The translations under genes and the position numbers were made by a program. Positions 1 to 11,430 of a DNA stretch of 64,000 nucleotides are shown one piece after another. This DNA comes from Ectocarpus siliculosus (Eukaryota; Sar; Phaeophyceae; Ectocarpales; Ectocarpaceae). Positions within the stretch are counted from its first letter, which is position 1. Each line of letters opens with the position of its first letter. The notes under the pieces were generated by a model, which did no database searches, was not told where the DNA came from, and saw only the letters and a program-made list of their open reading frames with translations. Location of the stretch: positions 5,961,965 through 6,025,964 of the forward strand of contig FN649728.1 in assembly GCA_000310025.1 (NCBI GenBank), read 5' to 3'.

Positions 1-189
1 ACACCGTTGTCCGCCCGTGAAGCCCTGGGGATTTACCCAATAGGTTTTACATTCCAGAAAGACTTTGGAGGAGGGTTGAAGCTCCAAGGCCAAGTGTTCG
101 GTTACCGCGACCGATACTGGCGTGTACGCTACAGTAACCAGAACTGGGAGGAGATGACGCGTCAAGAGCTAGAACGTTGTCTTCACTGA
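1..189 (+). CDS. C-terminal tail of a retroelement polyprotein (partial)
   Basis: The reading frame is open from base 1 to the stop at 187-189, so it enters from outside the window; the ATG-like start inside it is not meaningful. The 62 codons end in a module with the pattern YWRVRYSNQNWEEMTRQEL. In stramenopile LTR-retrotransposon polyproteins a small Tudor/SH3-like module of the form 'y.VrY.dgdwEelt..El' often closes the ORF, and that is my reading here from recollection of the family. No catalytic domain is visible. It is followed by a non-coding, hairpin-rich stretch that could be the element's 3' UTR or LTR. It could instead be the end of a host gene. Confidence 0.45.
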   Translation, partial: TPLSAREALGIYPIGFTFQKDFGGGLKLQGQVFGYRDRYWRVRYSNQNWEEMTRQELERCLH

Positions 190-479
190 AGACTGCCCCA
201 TCCCGTCGTTGTTGTGGGATATGTCGTGCCATGGTGGGGGGACATGCGTGTATCATGTAGGGTCCCGTGATTGTCGTTGTGGCAGTGGGGAGGAAGGGGC
301 GCTTGAATAGGTGGTGTGAATGTGGGAGTCTGGAAGGACCTGTCCAGGAGTTCCGTTTAGTTGTTTTGAGGGGTTTTTCTTTCTTGAGCCTACGCCTTTG
401 CTCCTACTCGGTAGGCGGTACCGAGTCGATAGTTGTGTGCAATCCCTCGAGTGTATGTGCGCACGCGTGGGTTGATTAG

Positions 480-780
480 GTCCTGTAGGACACGGTTGCA
501 ATCACTGTCACGATTGCAATAACGCTTTAGCTAGTGGCGGTATGTGGGCTAATTCACTGTCATGGGGATCGCTTTCCATGACAACGAACTTCACGAGAGG
601 GTTTTATCGAGAGTTTTGTCCCTCACGAGAAAGAGAGAGACGAGATGGCGCGTGAAGTTCGGGTGAATTAGTTACTTTCGAGGCATATCGGTTGATGGTA
701 GACCTCGCGGTTCTATCATTCCTCTAGTTATAAGTACAGGATGTGGCGTTAGTATATTATGAGTAAATAATATACTAGGG
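480..780. other. Hairpin-rich segment with a perfect three-way junction
   Basis: Several perfect inverted repeats follow one another. 480-491 is a 5 bp hairpin. 496-503 pairs with 512-519 (TTGCAATC/GATTGCAA). 549-557 pairs with 663-671 (9 bp) and encloses two helices: 558-565 with 576-583 (8 bp) and 585-595 with 651-661 (11 bp). Only bases 584 and 662 are unpaired at the junction. 750-760 pairs with 767-777 (11 bp, 6-base loop). The 28 Watson-Crick pairs of the junction fit a folded RNA or cruciform-forming DNA. It is probably the 3' non-coding part of the element ending at 189. I do not recognise a known ribozyme core. Confidence 0.6.
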
Positions 781-1212
781 GGGATGTTACGGTTCGGAAT
801 GATATTGTTCCGCAAGTACGTACACCCTCACAGAGGTGGTTAGCCGCAGTCCGCGGAGCCTCTGCGGGAGTCGTGGAGTTCGCCCCTCCCTTCTCACTCC
901 TTTCTCGAGCTACCCTTCCTGAGCTCGAACTAAAAGAATAAGACCATAACATCTGCAAGGAGGCCTTTGCTCCGACCCAATACCAGCTCCCGCAGCCGGT
1001 ACAAGTATCTTCAAGGTTCATCGCACTCGGTACAGTTGCTCGATTGCACAGAGAGAGGTCAGTGTGGGACAGCTTTTGTCCAATATGCATGGCGTTGGCG
1101 GAGAAGCCAGTAAACCTTTCTCGCGCCAAATATCTCTGGCATGAACGGGAATATCAGTGACCCGTTGACAACATGCAATGCCGCCTCTCCCTTCCTAGAG
1201 TCGAGCGACTCG

Positions 1213-2737
1213 TTTCACTGCGTATGACTCATTCGCGGAGAAGTTAACACGGAGACTTATCAGGAACAAGTTTGAAGGCCGGCTAAGACACAAGCGCTTA
1301 ATCGACGATGGCAATCGCAACGGCAGAAAACGGCCGTGACAACACAAGTACCTTGACACTCCCATAACGACTTCTTCTATGTACAGTAGTACCGCAATAG
1401 TATATACGACGCGGAAGATCCCCGAGGAGAGTCTTTGCGCGGCAACAACTACAGAGAGAGCGGGAGGTCTGCGTGTACCTGTTGGTGGACATGTGGCAGG
1501 CGCACGACACGCGCACGGATGTTTGCATCGCATAGTAATAATAGTAGTATGGCTCGCCATCGCAGAAGGCATCCCATCCAGTCATGGTCGTTGCCTGCCG
1601 TAATAGGCGGACGTCGTTCGGCGTCTGGTCCATACTGCTGTGAAGAAAAAACAGTGATCGCGCTATCTACATATGCATGCACGCAATTTTGTTTTCGTTG
1701 TTGCAGGAAAACTTGCTTCCATCAAGAACCCGAGAATTTCACTGCTGTATCCCGACGTACAAGACTCCCATGGACACACCAGCACGGACGGGTAGGAGGA
1801 GTGGGTGCGTGGAAGATGCCGTCACAACCCAGCTAACTCCATACTCCCACGGCTATGTACAGTCGGCGTCTGGTCGATACGAAAGTCGAAGGTGGGCATC
1901 ATGAAGGTCGACCCGTCCTGCGTCGTTGGGTGTAAAATGAAGTAAATGCGAAAGATGGACTGCGTAAAGATCCAGCGGTCTTCGGCAGTGGCAAAGAAAA
2001 ATGCAACCATGTCGCAAAAAAAACAAAAGTTGAGCGGGATAATAAATAGAACACCGCACCCTCTGTTGTTGCAGGCAGGTTTGCTTCCACAACCAACCCG
2101 GGAACCCAACCCACTCTTGTCTTTCGGCCTGCAAGACTCCAATCGATGCAAGCACCGGTAGGAGAGTGCGCGGAAGATGCCGTTACACACAACTCCACTC
2201 TCCTACGGCATCTATGCACAGTAGTACTGCTGTCATTGTAGGACCATGTATGTATGTGGAAGATCTCCTAGGGGTCCTCCTGCGCGGTAACGACAACGTC
2301 GCGAGAGCTCTGCGTGTATCTATCGTCGACACATGTGGCAGCCGCACGATACACGAACGGATGTTTGCATCGAATTGTAGTATGTTTCGCCGTGGCAGGA
2401 AGTATCCCATCCAGTTAGGTCGTTGCCGTAGTACGCGGACGTCGATCGGCGTCTAGTCCATACCTGGTACACTACAGTCTGCTATAGCAAAAACACAGCA
2501 GCAGCAGGAATCTAGCTATGCATGCAATTTGTTGCGGTGGTTTCAGGCAGACTTTTGCCTCCACAACCCGAGAATCCCACTCCTGTATTTCGACCTACAA
2601 GACTCCAATCAACACACCAGCACCGGCAGAAGTGCGTGGAAGATGCCGTGACAGCACAACGAGTCGACACCCGTACAACTTCTATGTACAGTCGGCGTCT
2701 GGTCCGTACTGCTGTAGAAATTAAAAAATCGAGCCAT
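1213..2737 (+). repeat. Left arm of a long inverted repeat, built from ~0.5 kb tandem units
   Basis: The reverse complement of this segment recurs at 21,953-22,672 and 25,957-26,765. Long stretches are near-identical by eye. Internally it is itself repetitive: 1379-1880 and 2219-2710 share the same order of short blocks (genomic palindrome-like 'TGCATGCA', 'AACCCGAGAAT', 'GGAAGATGCCGT', 'CAGTCGGCGTCTGGT'), with a partial third unit between them. No coding potential stands out; the frames that are open are short and overlap on both strands. It looks like a satellite-type tandem repeat carried in both orientations about 20 kb apart. Confidence 0.75.
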
Positions 2738-3360
2738 TATGAGGACACTGGCTACTGTCGGAGACAGAGGCCGGTGCCGTGGCAGTATTAACCCACTGCC
2801 AGGGGAAGGCTATTTCCTCTCGTGATGTGTAAACGAGGAGAAGAGGGTAGAAAGAGAGAGTGCCCAGCGGCAGAGGGAGAGGAGAGTCGAAGACTCTCCG
2901 CTTCCACTTTCAGCAAGTGGCCAGGGACTTCGGAAGATATCCATCTCCGACGGTGCCTTTCCTGTCACTCTCCTTGTGACAAGATACCCCGAGGGAGTCA
3001 TATCTTCCTACACTTTGTATGTGCACACATGGTTGGTTATACTCCTGACAGGTGTCCTCCACATCACCCCCCCCTCTATGCGCCACAAGTCCATCTGTGC
3101 TAAAGATGTGCTTTTGGCGGCCATAGACATGAGTGACTCATGGAGACACACACATGTATTGGAGTTAACCTACCTGGTACAACATCATCAACTCGGCCTG
3201 ATTATCATACAACGCGTGTTAAAAAAACACGGAGTCTTCAGACGGAGTAGTGATAGATGTGGCCCATACTAGTACAGTATAGTCTAAAACAAATTGTGGG
3301 TACTGGGCTATCATGATGACAGCTAGTGTACTAAAATATTTCGCATGATAATGCTGTGGG
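2738..3360. other. No recognisable feature
   Basis: Short overlapping frames only, with no domain, no RNA gene and no repeat that I can pair within the window. Confidence 0.4.
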
Positions 3361-3786
3361 GTTGATAAGGGATAAACTTGTAATAATGAGGTGACCCTCT
3401 GGCAAGTTTGTCTATTCATCATAATTAAAATCTTTACGAGAGATAGACTCGTAATGAGGTGACCCTCCAGCGAGTCTGTCTTTTCATCATAAAATAATAT
3501 CGTGATGAGGAATAAACTTACTTGTAATGAGGTGACCCTCTAGCAAGTTTTCTCTATTCATCATCGAAAAATAAGATCTTGATGGGATGAACTTGTATTG
3601 AGGTGACCCGCTGGCAAGTTTATCTATTCAACAAAAAATAAGATATTGATGGAGGATGAACTTGTAATGAGGTGACCCTCTGGCAAGTTTATGTATTCAT
3701 AAAAAAATAAGATATTGATGGGATGAACTTGTAATGAGGTGACCCTCTGGCAAGTTTATCTATTCATAAAAAAAATAAGATCTTGG
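3361..3786. repeat. Array of six ~65-75 bp hairpin units
   Basis: Six head-to-tail units each contain a core close to TAATGAGGTGACCCTCTGG flanked by complementary arms. The core can itself fold (GAGG, loop TGAC, CCTC). Unit 1 has GATAAACTTG/CAAGTTTGTC. Unit 2 has GATAGACTCG/CGAGTCTGTC, changed on both arms so that pairing is kept. Unit 6 has GATGAACTTG/CAAGTTTATC. Unit 3 has a short insertion in its left arm, unit 4 a change in the inner stem, and unit 5 a mismatch at the end of the outer stem. Spacers are AT-rich with TATTCATCAT. The array lies ~200 bp beyond the 3' end of the minus-strand gypsy ORFs and may belong to that element's 3' region. Confidence 0.8.
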
Positions 3787-3993
3787 GACAGCGGTGGTAT
3801 AATTCAACTCTCCTCCCGAGTGTTTCCCCAAACACTTCAAAAATAGGTTGTTTCCACTGGATACAACCAACCACCGTGGCTACTGGTCCTGTGCTAAATA
3901 TATATATAACACAGAATAATAGTAGTATAAATTTGTCCCCAAGTCTCGGAAAAGATAGACATGGCAACTGTTGGGAACGATAGAATAAATAAA

Positions 3994-4980
3994 TCAATCG
4001 TTTAATTTCCGGGCCCTAGTTCGTTTTCGTTTGCTAGTACGGCAGGGCAATTGAGTATCACTCTGTGTCGTAGCAGAACGCGACTTGGGTAATGGACCCT
4101 CCTTTAGGAACCTTCTTCGTCCCTTCTTGGTTTTGTTCGGTGGCTCAGAGCCACTTTGCGTTGCCAATTTTCGACTTAAAGGTTCTTGAGGAGTAGCTGC
4201 CTGTTTTCGTTTTCGTTTCCCTGTTTTACTCGGTGATTTTGGGTCTCCCTGTTCAACTGGGGCACGAGACGACGATTTATCAGGCTGCACGATTTCCAAA
4301 CCACAACGGATTCGGTAGGCAGATATCATTTCTTGACATTGTGGAATTTCGTCTGCTCTATATTCAAGGTCTGACCCGGGGCCGTAGGCTCGAAGACGCA
4401 AACGATACTTGTAGTTGTACGGGGTTTTCGGCCCCCTACCACTCTTATGGCTTACCACTTTGTCAACGACGTAGGATTCAATTTTCTGTTGAGCTTCGTC
4501 GGGATGGTCTACCTCGGGCAACGGAACCTGGCGTCCTAAGAAAAACTCGGAAAGCTTATCAAAGTCTGGCGCAGGTGGCGTTTTCCTCGCGTAGTACTGT
4601 TTAATGTGGGCTAAATGGACCGAAACTTCTCGAGTTTCGTTCTGGCGTCTCACTCTATATACCACCGGTGATAATTTAGAGCAGATGACGTAAGGTCCTC
4701 TCCACGGTAACAATAATTTGGGATTTGGTCCATCCGAACCCTGGTATGGGCGGTACACAAGTACTAGATCACCAGGTTTAAACACAGCGATAGGGCGCAG
4801 TTTAGCGTTCTTGGCAGCTTGTTTTTTTGTGCGTTCCGATAGGTTACGGCGCGCTAGTTCAAAAGCAACCTGTAGATTTTCCTGTGTTGTTTTAGAGAAT
4901 TCCTCGGTATTCGGTGTTGTTCCCACATGAGGGATGCCGAGAAGGTAGTCGTGGCTTCCGACCAAACATAAGAAACAATG
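3994..4980 (-). pseudogene. Integrase C-terminal region with chromodomain-like module
   Basis: The frame carries FKPGDLVLVYRPYQGSDG and PWRGPYVICSKLS, the usual segment after a gypsy integrase core, then YVVDKVVSHKSGRG through LRAYGPGSDLEYRADEIP. The last stretch has the spacing of a chromodomain ('vekIldhr...yklr..gy.p..d.w'). Chromodomains at the integrase end direct insertion to heterochromatin in chromoviruses; this is family knowledge, not shown here. The tail (3994-4240) is rich in Lys and Arg (KTGKRKRK, KTKKGRRR, TSKRKRTRARK) and could be a nuclear-localisation or DNA-binding tail. The join to the integrase core needs a frameshift near 4950. Confidence 0.7.
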
Positions 4981-5660
4981 GTGTTTCATGTATGGTGGAG
5001 CTAAATGACGTGTTGTAAGCCAGTTGGACAAAAGGCAGCAATGATGCCCAGTTATCGCGGTTCATGGAACTATGCATGGCAAGCATTGCGTGCATGGTAG
5101 CATGTACTCGTTCTGAGACAGAATTACCCTGCGGACGGTATGGTGTCGTGCGGGTTTTTTATTAGTTCAGAATACGCTGTAATTGGTGGACTACACTGTT
5201 CTCAAATTCAGGTCCTTGGTCGGAATGCAACATTTCAGGCGATCCAAAGATGCTGATGATGCGGTCGATAATGGCCTGAGCGACAGTGGTTGCTGACTTG
5301 TTGGGAATCGGAGTCAACACGGTGAATCGGGTTAGGTGGTCCATGATGGATAGGACATATTTGCACCGTACCCCGGCGGCTGAAACTGATTATACTTTAT
5401 ATTCAACTAGGTCAACCGAAATACGTTCAAACGGTCTTTGTACTGGTACATGTCCCGTTGGTAATTTGTTCCGGTTGTGGGCTGTTTTTCGACGTTGACA
5501 GGCTTGGCATTCTTGACACCAAGTACGGACGTCCCGATTCATTCATGGTTGGCCACAAGTACTTTTGGCGGATCTTCTCATAAGTCGGTCTAGACGCTAA
5601 GTGGCCCCCAGATAATACGTGGTCATGATAGGCGTGACTAGTCCGGTAAGGGCGTAAGGC
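4892..5660 (-). pseudogene. Gypsy integrase, broken by stops and frameshifts
   Basis: A zinc-binding H2C2 region is spread over two frames: HDHVLSGGH around 5610-5650 and CQECQACQRR around 5480-5520. The core has MDHLTRFTVLTPIP (first Asp region) and MLHSDQGPEFEN (second Asp). Two consecutive TAA codons follow QRILN near 5160. After them the same frame continues as TTPYRPQGNSVSERVH, which supplies the catalytic Glu, then LAYNTSFSSTIHETPLFLM. The zinc finger, DDE core and 'AYN.s.h..t...P' order is that of gypsy integrases. Frame changes occur near 5540, 5600 and 4950. Confidence 0.8.
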
Positions 5661-6009
5661 AACACTAATTGGTCACTAAACGTACTACGTTTCCGGAGGT
5701 AGCCTGGTAAATACGATTTAAACAGCAATCCATCACGCACGAAGTAGTACGACATGGTAGTGTTTGTCTCGTCATCAGGTAATTGAGCGTCAGGTTTTGT
5801 AAGATAGTCGATATATGTGCCATATTCAAGAGCTTGTTTTTCACGCAAGATATCGCGGTTAATAGTTTCAAATACGTTGGTCGCGCTAATGTAAACTGAT
5901 TTCTCAGCGAATAATTCGCGATCACTTTGAACCGGTCGCAAGTTATCCAAACGATCTGCAGACACTTGGTACAGACGTGGTGGAACATTTCGAATGCAGC
6001 GCAGGGTCA

Positions 6010-7473
6010 TCAGGCACATTCCCTACATATCGGTGCAAGTTGCGGTGCTTCCAACTGTTGTTGGTGATCGAACGCAAACAACCGAGATAGGGTGTCTGGG
6101 ACTACATGTAACTTTCCCGGCTTGTGTCGCACTGTAAAGTCAAAGGACTGCAAAGCGATTGCCCATCTGGTCAGCATATTAGACGTGTCTTGCATTGTAT
6201 ACAAATATCTCAATGCCGCGTGATCCGTGACAACTTCGAAATGTCTGCCCCACAAGTAGGGTCGCCAGTGTTGTAAACTCAAAACCACACCGTAACATTC
6301 CTTCATCGTCGCAGAGTAATGACGTTGAGCCTTGTTCAATCGTGGGCTAAAATAAGCGATAATATTCACATCGTCGCCGTTCTTTTGGCCCAGGAATGCT
6401 CCTGCACCAACTTCACTAGCATCTACGTGAACCACGAAGTCTTTGGTAAAGTCAGGGAAACATAACACAGGTGCTTTGCTGAGTAAACGTTTGATCTCTG
6501 CAAAAGCCTTATCATGTTCCTGGTTCCAACGTTTTGCGATCGATTTTACATGCTCTTCTTGTGTGAGTTCGACTAGCGGTGCGATCACCGTAGAAAGGTC
6601 GGGTATAAATTTCCTCACATAATTAACCATTCCCAATACTGAGCGAAGTGCTTTGATTGTTTTGGGTGCAGGCAAATCGACAACAGATTTTATACGATCT
6701 TCCCCAATACGAATCCCTTTTGCCGACAGTATATGCCCCAGGTATTTTACTTCCTGTGGTCCAAATGGTACTCTGGAGGGTTTCAAGGTAAGACCGGCCG
6801 CTTGGAGTGCTTGGAGCATGCTTTCTAATAAGGTTAGATGGCTCTCCCAATTTGAGCTGCAGCAAATAATGTTGTCCATATACACCAAAAGTCCACTGCG
6901 TGGTCCGAAGTGAGAGAATGCCAGAGACATCATACGGGCAAATAGAAAAGGAGCATTCGCAATTCCGAAGGGGAGGCGTTTGAAAACCCATTTCCCTTTG
7001 TGTGTCACGAACGCAGTATTTTCTTGTTCTGCTTCGTCTACTACGATTTTGTGGTAGGCTGACTGGAAAATGACAGTAATAAATTTTGCACCTCCAACGG
7101 TATCAATATGGGATTCTATATCTGGCATGGGCCAAGATTTTCGAATTAAACTCTTGTTAATAGTAGAGCGGTAGTCAACGCAGAATCGAGGAGTGCCATC
7201 AGCTTTTGCTACGATGGTAACAGCAGATCCCCACGAACTGGGTCTCTGTTCAATAATCTCCTCGTCTTCCAGTTGTTCCACACACTTGTCGATAACTTCT
7301 TGTGCTCTAGGATTAGTACGATAGGGAGCACGGTCGACTGGTTTAGTGCCTGGTTCTAGCGGAAAATCTGCCTTGGCTATCTTGCATTTTCCGAGCTCCT
7401 TCGGAGATAATGAAAACACGTTACGATATTTCGCGCATAAATCCGAGACTTGCGAGTGAAATGAGTCGAACAC
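6010..7473 (-). pseudogene. Gypsy reverse transcriptase-RNase H, catalytically dead
   Basis: This 487-codon frame contains the gypsy RT landmarks in order: PYRTNP near the start, WGSAVTIVAKADGTPRFCVDY, LPFGIANAP, the palm motif, KYLGHILS, then RNase H with HVDASEVGAG and the closing HKPGKLHVVPDTLSR. Two metal-binding aspartates are missing. The palm motif reads VYMDN (the second D is AAC, 6871-6873), and the first motif has Ile (ATT, 7069-7071) where Asp stands in 'LDL.SAYHQI'. RNase H keeps its first Asp. The frame ends in a short tail before a stop at 6010. No start codon context is meaningful because the upstream gag-protease is absent. Confidence 0.85.
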
Positions 7474-10400
7474 CTACAACATTCAGACAAAGCCAGAACG
7501 AACACCGCACGCAATGGTTCGACTGCCTTGCCGCTAGTTGACGGTGAAATAGTTGACGCCTCCCGCCTCGGGTCATCGTTGCCCCTTACGGCCCTGGTGG
7601 TTATTGCCGATTACCACTGCGGAAGGTATGGTGTCGTTTGCAGCCTTGTACGCAGGTCTCGAGCTTCATAATGTTGAAGCGCGACGATGATGGCCGTGAT
7701 GATGTCGGTGATGGTGCAGGCGGTAGGGTGCCTGCGCTGGCGGCAGAGCGCAATTATTGGGGAGATGGATGTAAGAGCGTGTACGTGTCATAATACCTAG
7801 ATGATACCGTATAACGCAACTTTAAAGCAGAAGAAAGAGCTTGTTGGGGAGGAGGTAATGTGGAGGCATTAAAGTGGATGTTTATCTGAGCATCAAAAAT
7901 TTGTTCAGCTGCGATGGGGCAGGACCCTAGACTTGTCGTTCGGACTGTCGCGTGGATAAGTTACTACAGCACGTGACTGTCGCGTGGATAAGATTCTACA
8001 GCACGTGATCCGCTGTTTTCCTGACCTGATGTGAAGACTAAAGCTGCAATTTCCGGTGCTGAAACTTTTTCACCACCAACGGGTCCGTCGTTTGTTCGGC
8101 TTACTTCAGCGAACTCAGTGTACGCAGGGTCCGCGGATTCAGCGTGGTGGGCGTTAGGTTGATTAATATTGCTATCTACAGCAGATCGGTATTGTTGTGC
8201 CCACAGAATGTTATTGTGCACATGCGTTCGTAAAGTTGTCGCGATGTTTGCGTCCAATTTAAGGGATGACGTGTTTTGTGTGAATTCAGAATCGTATATG
8301 TAAAACCTCGAGTTGTTCGACACGGATAGTTCTCATAATGTTGTTGGAGGTCGAATATGCGGTGGTAAGCACGCCCATGCAAGGTGAGCATTGAAGGGGC
8401 TGGCGGTTCAGTCCATGTCTTTTTTTGAATACCGCCTGCGCCTAATGCAGTTAATCGGAAAAGCCCGTTGTACCTTCTTTGAGCAGAAATGAATTTAGTA
8501 GTTTCAAACAGCGCCATAAGATGGTGGGGGATAGATTTGAGAGGATGGATTCACGACTTGCCTTTGTTATAACAGTTTAATCTCTTTTCTTATTTCCAAA
8601 GTTGAGCATTGCAGTGAGAACATGTGATATTTTGTGGATCATCCAAATCGGTGTGTTTTAGCTGGAAAGGTGCCCAGGGGAAGTCGAATGATTGGGAGTC
8701 AATGTCTTGCACTCCAAGGCATGTACAACCAAACCGGCAAATTAACCTTGAACTCAAGATGAATCCAAACTTCATCAATTATTGCTTGTACGAATTTGTT
8801 TTGCTGAGTATCTGTCTTCGGACACGGCGACATTCTGACCACACACCACCATTGTTGAGCTGCCTCGAACATCAAGGCTTGTTCCGGTTATTCTGGCTAT
8901 ATCTATCCCACCCTGACCTCTCTGGCGTGTTGTTTTCGTTTCTGTTCCCTGTGCAGAGGGGAGGGACGCCCTCGGCGTCGTTACCGTCTGGACTGTGCCA
9001 CCACGAGCTCCGTGTCCTTGCACCAAGCCCAACGCCGACACCACCCTTCAACTAACCACAATTCCACAAATCAACGACGCTCATTCCAAAATATTCAAAT
9101 CACGGACCGCGATTAATCCGGACATGACCACACAAAATAAGCACCAACCTACACCAACCCACAAGGCACTTCACCGTCGAACAACGACCCATTTGAACAC
9201 AAAACCTGGACCCGACACTGCCACACCACAGTACTGACTACAACACGAACACGAACCACCAAAATACCCCGGCAACCGATCGTGTTTCACAACTACTGTA
9301 GAATCAAACACCTGGGCTTCTTCATCGTGCATCCATAATCTTTCTTTTCCCCTGGCGCCATCGCCACCTGTGACCGTGTGTTGATCACGCGACCTTTCCC
9401 CATGTAACACTGTCGACCTTCCCGGTTGCCACATGGGTTGCGGTGATCATGCACGGGAGTTGACATGGCACGGTGTCAACCTAGGTTTGTGTGTGGGACT
9501 GACTACCTGTGTGTTGGGGTCGGTTGTTCTGTCTGCTGGCTTCCTCATCCTCCCTGGATCTGTCGGTGCTGTCGTATGTTTCTGGTGGCATTATCACCAA
9601 GGGGGGGTGCATCCTATGTACCAATCACCAAATATCGTTATGCACCCATACTTCCCCTGTCACGCTACTGCACCACCACATGAGGCATGACGAGAATGTG
9701 AAACCGCGACTATGTAGTGCAGGTGAGCACGTGAATCCGCCTGAAAACACCGGTCGGTTCGGGGGGAACTATTAGGGAAACCCTTGCGTGCTGTTTCTGG
9801 CTGCTTTGTTGTCTCTGGAGGGGGACAGGGGTCGCCAAGCTTTGTGCCCGAGTGTGCGCCACTGATGTTATGTCCACGCCATGCCCGCCACAATCAACCA
9901 TAGAGTCATCAATCTCCGCAACTGCTGCTCAACAGACCGGCTAGCCTCCGCGTGCGACAAAGGGAAAACGACATTGCCGAGTAAAGCTGAACCCACCATC
10001 CCCACCACTTGAACAAAAAAAATCGGTACACCCACCACTTCAATAAAAAACGGCACTACTGTACACCCATCGACACCAAACGGACTTCGACACAATTCCT
10101 GCCGATCGCTGATCCTGGTCGAATGAGTTATTGATTTATTTATTTTTGGTTTTTAGTTCGGCCGGGACGTACGCAACCATGAACCCCGACGCTTCTCCGA
10201 GTCAACCACCACCGGACGACCCCAATGATGTTACCAGTGGTTCGAATGTATGCACATCGAGATGTCACTTGAGTAAACCCCGCCAATCACAAAGACGACG
10301 ATCGATACAGGGAAACCGGGAGTGAACCGCCCCCTGATGTCATGAATGATATTTCCTTGCCGGTGGACCACTATAATCTTATGAACGATCGCCCCGTGTC

Positions 10401-10987
10401 AGAGGACTACCCGCACGCCGACAGTAACGCTAACCCCCCTTGCTCCCAACGCCAACCTCTCCTCCACGTTTGTTTCCGTTTTTACCGTTTTACTACTTTT
10501 TTTCGCTTGTATTTCCGTGTTCCCGTGTGCCAAGGATTGTTTTTGCCTGCACCTATTCATGATGATTGTTGGGGACCCACCCTTCTCTCTTCACCAGAAC
10601 TGTGTTTTATGCAGCCGCCACGAAACTACTGGTCTCTTGGTGGTAACCTCGAAACTGCTGGAAGCAACGTTGTTAGTCCGAATCCCCACGGGTTGAAAAA
10701 TTACAAATTTGCGGGTGAGTACCAAACTTCGATGTCGGCACCGTTGACGACGGAAAGGGACGGCTGGACCCTTCTCGTCATGAAAACGATATGAAATCGG
10801 TTCCACCGCAGGAGGAAGGTGGAGCACAGAAATAAATAAATATTTAGTTGAAAATAATTGGCGTTTTCTCCCTCCCGTGTGACCCTCGATGGTTGTTAAG
10901 TACGAGCAATTTACTCTACACTAAAAGAGTGCAGTCCCAACACGCACTGAAAAGCGCAGTACACGCCTCCCCACGAAAAATGAAGGG
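7474..10987. other. No recognisable gene
   Basis: About 3.5 kb with short frames on both strands and no domain that I recognise. A short direct duplication (CACCACTT followed by AATAAAAAA or ACAAAAAAAA, roughly 9,985-10,070) is visible. A degraded gag of the neighbouring gypsy element could lie at 7.5-8.5 kb on the minus strand, but nothing in the translation supports it. Confidence 0.4.
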
Positions 10988-10992
10988 ACTGT

Positions 10993-11343
10993 TATTAGAT
11001 ATATTGGGGGTACTCGTAGCATAGTATGACGGGATATCTTTGGTACACATACCTACGGAAATTGCAGTGATGGGGTACGAAGGGTCCAGAACGTTCTGGA
11101 CATTTTCCTTGGAAGTGAGAAGAGTTTGATGGAGATTCGGATAGGTCTGTTTGGCACTTTAACCGTGATGAGCGTGACGCGTGCTTGATGCCGTGACAGA
11201 TTTACGAGCGCAAGCACGCCCCCGAAGAATACAATAATTTTGCATTACGTTTTCAACACGTTTCCTACCCATCCACGCTCCGCCATGAGCCACCCGCTTT
11301 GAGCTCCAACCACAAAGAACCGAGCCACCCGAATTATCGATCA
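10993..11343 (+). repeat. 5' LTR of the copia element
   Basis: It starts TATTAGATATATTGG and ends CGATCA. It matches 18,867-19,217 over its full 351 bp, with visible differences at GATATATT versus GAGATATT and AACGTTCTGG versus AACTTTCTGG. It is preceded by ACTGT. Confidence 0.93.
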
Positions 11344-11430
11344 CGCTAGCATATGACACGTCGTCTACGAGATTCGCGGTCGAGCTTGGTTTAGGAGCAT
11401 CGCTTTGCGGCGATCGAGAGCAGGGTCAAG

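Larger units (their letters stand above)
3994..7473 (-). mobile_element. Degenerate Ty3/gypsy retrotransposon (pol region)
   Basis: Reading 7473 to 3994 on the minus strand, the order is reverse transcriptase, RNase H, a spacer, integrase, then a chromodomain-like tail. That is the Ty3/gypsy order (RT-RH-IN). The parts lie in several frames, so at least three frameshifts plus stop codons break the polyprotein. I find no gag or protease upstream of 7473 and no LTR pair, so the element is 5'-truncated or too decayed at its ends. Loss of two RT catalytic residues shows it cannot replicate itself. Confidence 0.85.

Noticed and set aside
540-680. Hammerhead or other known self-cleaving ribozyme in the three-way junction
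   Set aside because: The junction lacks the hammerhead CUGAUGA and GAAA core strands; only two bases are unpaired.
3361-3786. CRISPR array
   Set aside because: The whole unit repeats, with no unique spacers, the context is eukaryotic, and there are no cas genes.
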